From Brachionus plicatilis (taxonomy: Eukaryota; Rotifera; Eurotatoria; Ploima; Brachionidae): a DNA stretch of 64,000 nucleotides. Below the pieces are notes generated by a model that was not told where the DNA came from, did no database searches, and saw only the letters and a program-made list of their open reading frames with translations. Each line of letters begins with the position of its first letter. Within the stretch, counting starts at the first letter, position 1. The translations under genes were made by a program, and so were the position numbers. Shown one piece after another: positions 58,101-64,000 of the stretch. Location: positions 4,432,004 through 4,496,003 of the forward strand of contig QEOQ01000508.1 in NCBI GenBank assembly GCA_010279815.1. The letters run 5' to 3'.

Positions 58101-59809
58101 AGCTCTTTGTTTTTAAAATGAATTTTTTTTTAAACTTAAACAACTGAAAGGGTCTGTTGAATTCGCTTAGTAATTTAGATGACGTTGGCTGGTTAAGAGT
58201 CAAAGTTTTACGCGCTGAAAATCTTGCGTCAGCCGATATGAATGGAAAGAGTGATCCATTTTGCTGTTTACAGCTAGACAATAAATATGTTCAAACTTAT
58301 ACAGTATACAAAACACTGAATCCCGAATGGGGACAAATTTTTGAATTGTAAAATTAAATACAAAAATTTAATTTTTATCCTATTTTAAATTTAGTGAAGT
58401 AAATGATATACATTCCATTTTAGAAGTAACTGTTCTCGACGAGGACAAGAATAAAGTGTATGAATTTTTAGGAAAAATTGAGATTCCATTGATTAATGTA
58501 ATTTAAAAGTCAATTGTATTTTTTAAAAATCTAAATGCCAATTTAATCAAGATTCAAAACGGAAAGAAAAAAATCTATGCTCTTAAGGATAAAAAGTTAC
58601 AAAAAAAATCTAAAGGCGGAATCGAACTCCAAATGGAACTAGTGTACAACCCAGTATGAAAAGCGCAATTAGAATTATTTTTCACTAAAGTTTTATTATT
58701 TAGATTAAAGCGGTAATAAAGACATTTAATCCGACAGATGAAAGGCTAATAACTCAAGAACCAAAGTTAAAAGTTCCAGTAATCAGGCTTAAAAATAAAA
58801 TATAACTAGTAATCTTTTTAACTTGTTTATTTTTAGGTTTTGAAGCAAAATATAAAAAGAGTGCACAATTTGGTTCAAGAAATGATCAATACTGGAAATT
58901 TTATTAACAGTTGCTTTTGTTGGGAATACCCTGTTCGTAGCATAATAGCCTTTTTAGTAACTCTTAAAATTAAAATTAAATAAAAAAATTAAAAAAATTA
59001 TTTAGAGTTTTGTTTTAATTGTTTTGAATTTCGAAATTTACATGCTTCCGTTGACTCTCTTGATGATATTTCTGAAAAACTTAATGATTATTAAGTTTAA
59101 AACTTTTAATACAAATCAAGATGATGAGGTATATCTAAATAAAAATAGAGAAAATGAATTTTAAAGTAAATCTTCAAAGGAATTGAATTTTGAGTGTTTC
59201 GACGAGGAAGAGGACGTTTCTGATCCAGATTCTATAAAAGTAAATGTTCTTTCTCATTTAATTTTTAAATTTTTTAATGAATTAATAATAAAGGAGCCAA
59301 AAAAGAGCTTCCGAGAAAGACTAAATGAAATACAAGAAATTTGCTTGAAAGTGCAAACGACCTTGGATTATGTGGCTTCTTTGGGTGAAAAGATTGTAAA
59401 GTATGAGGCACTTCGAAACAAAAATATTTTTTTAAATTTTTTAAATTTTTTTTTAAGTACATTTTTGTTCAAAAATTCTTGGCTTTCTTGGTTGGCAATT
59501 ATAATTTTGTGTATTACGACTATGATATTGTATTTGGTGCCAATAAGATACATAATATTGATATGGGGTATGACTGAAATTAAAAAAAATATGCCTAATA
59601 TTAATAAAATCATTCAAAAAGGAGTTAATAAATTTACAAAAAAATTCAGGAGACCGCCAGGGTTTGTTGACAGTATGGAAATTTTGGATTTCTTATCACG
59701 TGTACCATCGAAAAAAGAGTTATATAAATACAGAGAAGAAATATTGCAGAACAATACGGAAGCAGTTCCTATGAAATCCAACAACAAAAAAAAAAGAAAA
59801 ACAAGCTAA
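52128..59809 (+). CDS. Multiple C2 and transmembrane domain protein (MCTP), about 15 exons
   Basis: ER-membrane Ca2+-binding protein that acts at synapses and membrane contacts. Exons: 52128-52457, 55361-56130, 57350-57473, 57527-57724, 57771-58097, 58151-58347, 58395-58497, 58552-58653, 58704-58778, 58837-58956, 59006-59128, 59180-59239, 59294-59400, 59458-59567, 59622-59809; all phases agree, giving 977 aa (human MCTP1 is 999). A basic Ser-rich N-terminus is followed by three C2 domains with Ca2+-loop motifs: [20 protein letters not shown] and [10 protein letters not shown], each followed by LNP(E/R). Then come the MCTP-specific SIIAFL and [18 protein letters not shown] membrane hairpin, the second membrane pair ([20 protein letters not shown]), [10 protein letters not shown], and the terminal LDFLSRVPS. 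The last three introns (54, 57, 54 nt) are multiples of three without stops; removing them restores family sequence ([20 protein letters not shown]). Confidence 0.93.
52458..55360 (+). other. Long first intron of MCTP
   Basis: A 2.9-kb AT-rich intron with donor GTAAGA and acceptor TTTAAATTAG. It holds a 16-bp-arm hairpin (54115-54170) and no recognisable gene on either strand. Confidence 0.6.
54115..54170. repeat. Hairpin, 16-bp perfect arms
   Basis: CAAAAATAATTCAAGT and its exact inverse ACTTGAATTATTTTTG, with a 24-nt loop. A short foldback in the MCTP intron. Confidence 0.7.
56857..57150. repeat. Family D foldback repeat, copy 2 (intron 2 of MCTP)
   Basis: Shares GAATTAGT, TTTATGGTTTTAACATNCT, TGGTAAAATATGC, ATCATTTCGATGGTGTNCA, TCTGCAATGTGCAT and the right end TTTTAAATCCAAAAATTTAT, CTCTACATTAATTCTATTA with the copy at 35741-35965. 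It extends the shared ends by about 10 bp. Confidence 0.6.
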
Positions 59810-61610
59810 AATCTTCCGGTTCCTAAAAATATTGATAAAAATATTATAAAATAAGAGATTTTGTTATAATTTTAAAATATTAATAAATTAAATAAGAAAA
59901 GAAATTGACAGTTTAATGACTAGCGGTCAAATGACTCTAAATGATATAAAATTTAAAACTTAATTTTAATTGAAAGAAAATCAGCAAAATTAAAATATCT
60001 AAAAAAAATTGACCGATTTCTTGTATTGAGCCCATTCTACTTCTATAATGCAAAATCGGCCCCACGAAAAAAATCATATTTAGGATCCTTTATGAGTCCC
60101 AAAGATAAGAACAAGGATCTTATCAGGTATTTTTAAGAGATTTGACTAGAATTTTGCTCGACAGGTGCTTTAGAATTTTTTTTCGTGATTCCTATCCGAA
60201 TCCGAATCTTTATCAAATCCTTAGAGATAAAAACTTGTGAAGATAATATCAAGATTTTTTTAAAGAATATTATTAAGATTGTTAATCAAGATCCTTTAAA
60301 AGGAAATATAAAGATATTGCCAAGATCTGAATCAAGATTCCCAAAAGATTGCCATAAAAAAGAATATACTAGCAGATTAAATCAAATCTTACTTTTAATT
60401 TCTTAAATATTTTTAAGTCAAGATTCTTGTAGTTTTGAGTTTCAAACGTTTTATTGATTAATAATTATTGATTTGAGAATTAAATCTAATTGTACAATAA
60501 TTGTTATTAAAATATAAAGTAAGAATTGTCAGACATATCGTAAATTGCTACAAAAATATAAATTATAAATTATAAACTAGTTATATGATTAAACAAGATA
60601 GAGACTAGCTCTCGCGTTTTGGCTGTTGGAATCGTTGCGAAGTTTTCGAAGGAACTTCTGTAAGAAGCTGTTGCTATAAGCAGTCTTGTTTGCTTTTCTT
60701 AAGGAATCTTTAAGAGCTACTAAGATGTTTCTTAAATTTTCTTAATACCGTGGTTTCCTAATTATAAATTTCAAAATAAAATAATTATAAGTACAGTTAG
60801 CTGAAAGGAGGAAAGAAATTTCCAATAACTTTCTTAGTTTAGCTCTTACAATATCTTAAATGTTCGTAAATCAAACCTTTTCACTAATTTTATCAAGAAA
60901 ATATGTTTAAAACCTTTTTTTTAAGAGAAATAAAAAATGATTATATTTTGAGCTTTTCATTATTAAATTTTTTCTTTAATTAAGTTTGGATCGTCTTCTT
61001 TTTGAAAATTGAAATCTATTGATAAAAACTGTGAGTAGCTAGATCATGTTTTTATTAAAAAAAGTAAAATTGAACAAACTCCAATAATTTTTGAACGATT
61101 TGTCATAAAAATATTTATTTATTTATTTGTTTTTCTGTACCGAGCTTGAAAAAATATGATCATGGCCTTATTTAAATTATTTGTATTTTTTTAAAGAAAG
61201 GTATTAAACATACATATATTCTTGATAAAATTAGAGGATAAGTGTGATTTACAGATGAAAGTATTCTTATAGTAAATAATGGAACAACTATTTCCTTAAT
61301 TTTTAGAGTCTAGTAAATATTTCTACAATAAGAATATTATTAAATAACTTGCCCTAGTTGTCAAAATTTTGAACAATTTTGATTTTTTTATTCTTTATGT
61401 TTTTCTCATTTTTTCTTATCTTTATGTTTTCCTTGATTCTGAGCCTTAAAATTTTTTTACTGCTCGCCAATCTATTACATTAATCGCAGAAAAAAAAGAT
61501 AAGCAAAATAATTTAAGATAAAAGAGTCAAGAGTAATTTGTTGAGGATGCGAGGTGATTAAAAAACAAAAGTAAACGTTAAAAATTGATTAATAAAAAAT
61601 CCAAATAATA

Positions 61611-62508
61611 GGCAATGAGAAATTTTAGTACAAAAATTACAGTACAAAAAGTAAAAGCTTTATAATTTTTTTTCTGATTGTGCAAAACTGATTCTGCAAA
61701 AAGTACAATATTGTACAAAAGAATTCCAAGCTCTGCAAAAACTCTGCAATTTTCTGTAAAATACACACCATCAAAAAATCCTTGATTAAACTATGCAATA
61801 AATTGGGCAAATTGAAGTTTCAGATCAAATTTTAAGATCAAAACGATCATTTAAAATTTTAAAACTTAATTAATCTAATGATTTTGATAATTTTTAAGAA
61901 ATAAATACTAAACATTACTAGACATGTTATGTCTAATAATGGTTCATTATCAAATTAACATCAAAATGATTGATCTCGAATTTATTTAACAAAAACAATC
62001 AATAATTTAAATAATTCAGGTTAAGTTAATTCATAAATTCAAATTTATAACTTATATTGCCATTCATTCAAACTGAAATAATTTAATTTTTCTACTATAA
62101 TAAATTCAAAATTTTAAAACTGTTAATATTTTTGCCTTTAAAAGTAAGTTTTCATTAAAATCAATTTAAATATTTAAACCTATTAATGTTCAATAAAGAA
62201 GGACATTTTTAAATTTTAAATTTTAAAATAAACTTGACATGACATGTCAAGTAATTGCTTTGGAAAATATTCATTTTTTCTCTATTATTAAAAAAAAAAA
62301 TATTTCAATTTATATTTTGATCTTTTGATCTTGATCTCAAACTTCAATTTGCCATAAATTGCAGAGTTTTTGCAGAGCTTGGAATTCTTTTGTACAAATT
62401 TGTACAATAATTGTACTTTTTGCAGAACCATTTTTGCACAATCAGAAAAAAAATTATAAAGCTTTTACTTTTTGTACTGTAATTTTTGTACTAAAATTTC
62501 ACATTGCC
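61611..62508. mobile_element. MITE family A, copy 3, interrupted by a nested element
   Basis: Starts GGCAATGAGAAATTTTAGTA and ends ACTAAAATTTCACATTGCC, with the perfect 8-bp duplication AAATAATA at 61603-61610 and 62509-62516. Its loop region is split by the element at 61806-62353. Without that insert it would be about 342 bp, like copy 1. Confidence 0.92.
61806..62353. mobile_element. Family B MITE (GGCAAATTG ends) nested in MITE A copy 3
   Basis: The ends are GGCAAATTGAAGTTTCAGAT and its inverse ATCTCAAACTTCAATTTGCC, with the perfect 8-bp duplication ATAAATTG at 61798-61805 and 62354-62361. That duplication is part of the host MITE sequence, which proves insertion after the family A copy. 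It is 548 bp and non-coding, and its termini match the 1.77-kb element at 35660-37427. Confidence 0.92.
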
Positions 62509-62783
62509 AAATAATACGAATTTAATTATTACAAAAAAGAGGTTAAAAAAAAAATTTTATAAAAAATTATAAAAAAAATTGTGAAAAATTTTGTTAATCA
62601 ATTGAAAATTTTTTGTAAAAGTCAAACATGAATAAAAATTAATTAACCTATTGTAAGCAAAAGTTTTTGATCAATTATCAAATTTTCAAAGCATTTTTAC
62701 CATATGCAAAAATTACTATTTTTTAACAAAAAAAAATCAATTTTATAAAACAGCATCTTTTAATTGCCGTAAATAAAATATTC

Positions 62784-62857
62784 TTAACGCCGCACTAAAA
62801 GCCAAGGAACTTAGTTTTGGTAATTCAAAAAAAATTCCTTGACTTTTAATGCGTTAA
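62784..62857. repeat. Short foldback (TTAACGC ends)
   Basis: TTAACGCCGCACTAAAAGCC, AAGGAA, then the inverse TTCCTTGACTTTTAATGCGT, TAA. The arms are about 25 bp with two to three mismatches. Confidence 0.7.
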
Positions 62858-63308
62858 AAATCTTTTTTAGTGTATTTTAAATATCTGGCAATCAAAAAAA
62901 TATTAAATAAAAATTTTAAAAAAACAACTATAATTTTAAATGAAAAAAATTATTTGAATATTATTCACTTTATTTTTTTTATATGGATAGCAAACAAATC
63001 AATTCAATTTAATTAATTATTTATTTTGATATTCATTTAAAACACATTTGTGCCAAACGATTGTTGCTTTAATTTTAGGCTTAAATATTGAACATACTTT
63101 TAAGTCAAAATAGATGTCACTGATCAAAAATCGATTTTTGAATTGATTCAATCAATAGGTTGAATTAAATTCTTTGTTCATGTTTCACATATTGTGAACT
63201 TTAACGATGTATCTTAAGTCTATTTCTAATCCTTTGACTAAACAAATCATCAAAATATCTTTTATTATATTTCAATTTAAAATCAATGAATAACCAAGTT
63301 TTTTCTTA

Positions 63309-64000
63309 ATGGAGCCTATAGACTACGAAAAGTTCATTATCACCAATCGTAACGAATTGGAGAATGATCCATTCAGACACTTAGTCATCTATCCAAATGA
63401 TGACATAGAACTGGTCGAGATACAGAAAAAAATAAACACCCTTGAGTTTCCCAAGCCAGAAATTGAGTAATTAGATAATTCTTTTTTCTGTCATGATTTT
63501 TTAAATTATTTTTTAGAGCGGAGCTTGACATCCACATAAGTGAATGCATCAAAAGTTACAATTCAAATTTTCGAATTTTGCGCAAAAAGTACCTTTTTTT
63601 ACACTTTGTATCAAAGAGACATACCTTTTTTTTCACGAAATTCGTCTAATATTCTATTGCAAAGCTAGAAGTCTGAAATTTTTCATTTAATTCCATTAAT
63701 CATTTTTATTTTATTCTGAAATAATGAAATGGTAGCATGTCGGTAAATTTTCATTTAATAGCTAAAAAACTTAAACTTAACTTAACTATAATTTAAAAAA
63801 TATTTTTTTGGATTTAAAAGTTTATTTACAAAAATTGAATATAAAAGTCATGAAAAAATATTTATTTTGAAAAAATCCATAATTGTGACTGAGTAGATGG
63901 TTTTTTTGGTTAAATGACTGGTTATATTGGCGATCAGTCAATCTGACCATAAAAATATATGGTCAAAATTTGCAAATGGCCAAATGCCGGCCACAGCAAT
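63309..64000 (+). CDS. DOCK6/7/8-type guanine nucleotide exchange factor, N-terminal exons only (runs off the window)
   Basis: Exon 63309-63466 starts MEPIDYEKFIITNRNELEND, then PFRHLVIYPNDDIELVE, which fits the DOCK-C family start (EPLDFEDVLLSR...LRDLVEFPADDLEL). Exon 2 begins at about 63517 after TTTTTTAG and reads AELDIHISECIKSYNSNFRI, LRKKYL, matching the VEMYIEDWVIVHRRYQYL helix. Its 3' end is uncertain: a donor such as GTATCA at about 63607 is possible, and the frame stops near 63648. In vertebrates about 50 residues precede this block, so upstream exons may exist. DOCK proteins activate Rac/Cdc42 through a C-terminal DHR2 domain that would lie beyond the window. Confidence 0.7.

Larger units (their letters stand above)
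59810..63308. other. Intergenic between MCTP and the DOCK gene
   Basis: About 3.5 kb, AT-rich. It contains the nested MITE pair at 61611-62508 and a 74-bp foldback at 62784-62857. AAGATC/GATCTT-rich DNA at 60100-60400 translates to short frames without a family signature. I saw no RNA gene. Confidence 0.5.

Noticed and set aside
59274..59613. Minus-strand frames under the MCTP 3' exons
   Set aside because: Antisense shadows; the plus strand matches the MCTP C-terminal region.
60185..60406. 73-codon frame between MCTP and DOCK
   Set aside because: It comes from GATCTT/AAGATC-rich repetitive sequence and has no recognisable domain.

Overview
The window is nuclear DNA from an invertebrate animal. 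It is very AT-rich, has many short introns (about 45-60 nt in several genes), canonical GT-AG splice sites, and animal-specific gene families: CREB3-type bZIP, casein kinase 1 delta/epsilon, MCTP, MATCAP, DOCK, SERF, and beta-1,4-galactosyltransferase. A small lophotrochozoan such as a rotifer fits, but that assignment is a guess. Most genes are split, so I rebuilt the CDSs by hand from splice sites, reading-frame phase and remembered family conservation. Exon coordinates are given in each entry.

Layout. 0.6-3.4 kb: a divergent pair, beta-1,4-galactosyltransferase (-) and mitochondrial ribosomal protein mL42 (+). 7.9-13.2 kb: a CREB3-like membrane-bound transcription factor whose introns carry foldback and tandem-repeat elements, followed by an assembly gap (13421-13749). 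15.4 kb: SERF (-). 19.3-21.5 kb: casein kinase 1 delta/epsilon. 21.5-28.5 kb: gene-poor AT-rich DNA. 28.5-34.4 kb: three tandem paralogous genes for secreted, amidated peptide precursors, interrupted by a pogo-like transposon and two MITEs. 34.6-40.3 kb: a tight same-strand trio, GTF3C6, MRPS24 (uS3m) and RCE1; the MRPS24 intron hosts a 1.77-kb transposon filled with minisatellite. 40.8-41.8 kb: a mariner-like MITE and a broken LINE fragment. 42.8-45.9 kb: an ankyrin/armadillo protein (5' exons not found). 46.9-50.4 kb: a MATCAP-type tubulin tyrosine carboxypeptidase ending in a CaaX box. 52.1-59.8 kb: MCTP, with three C2 domains and a C-terminal membrane region. 61.6-62.5 kb: a nested pair of MITEs. 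63.3 kb to the end: the first exons of a DOCK6/7/8-type gene.

Most notable. (1) The peptide cluster. All three precursors have a signal peptide, a KR site, a core of exactly 35 residues with a conserved helical N-terminal half and a G(H/Y)G(R/Q)FDF(D/E) C-terminal half, then a GKR amidation/cleavage site. I do not recognise the family. (2) A 66-nt intron-like segment whose donor lies 2 nt after the GTF3C6 stop and whose acceptor lies 7 nt before the MRPS24 start. Together with acceptor sites just upstream of several start codons, this suggests polycistronic and/or spliced-leader expression. (3) A set of MITE families with GGCAA termini and 8-bp target duplications, including one nested insertion, which share an internal CTGCAAA-type motif with otherwise different repeats.

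The genes do not form one pathway. The one possible functional link is that RCE1 processes CaaX proteins and the MATCAP homologue nearby ends in a CaaX-like motif.
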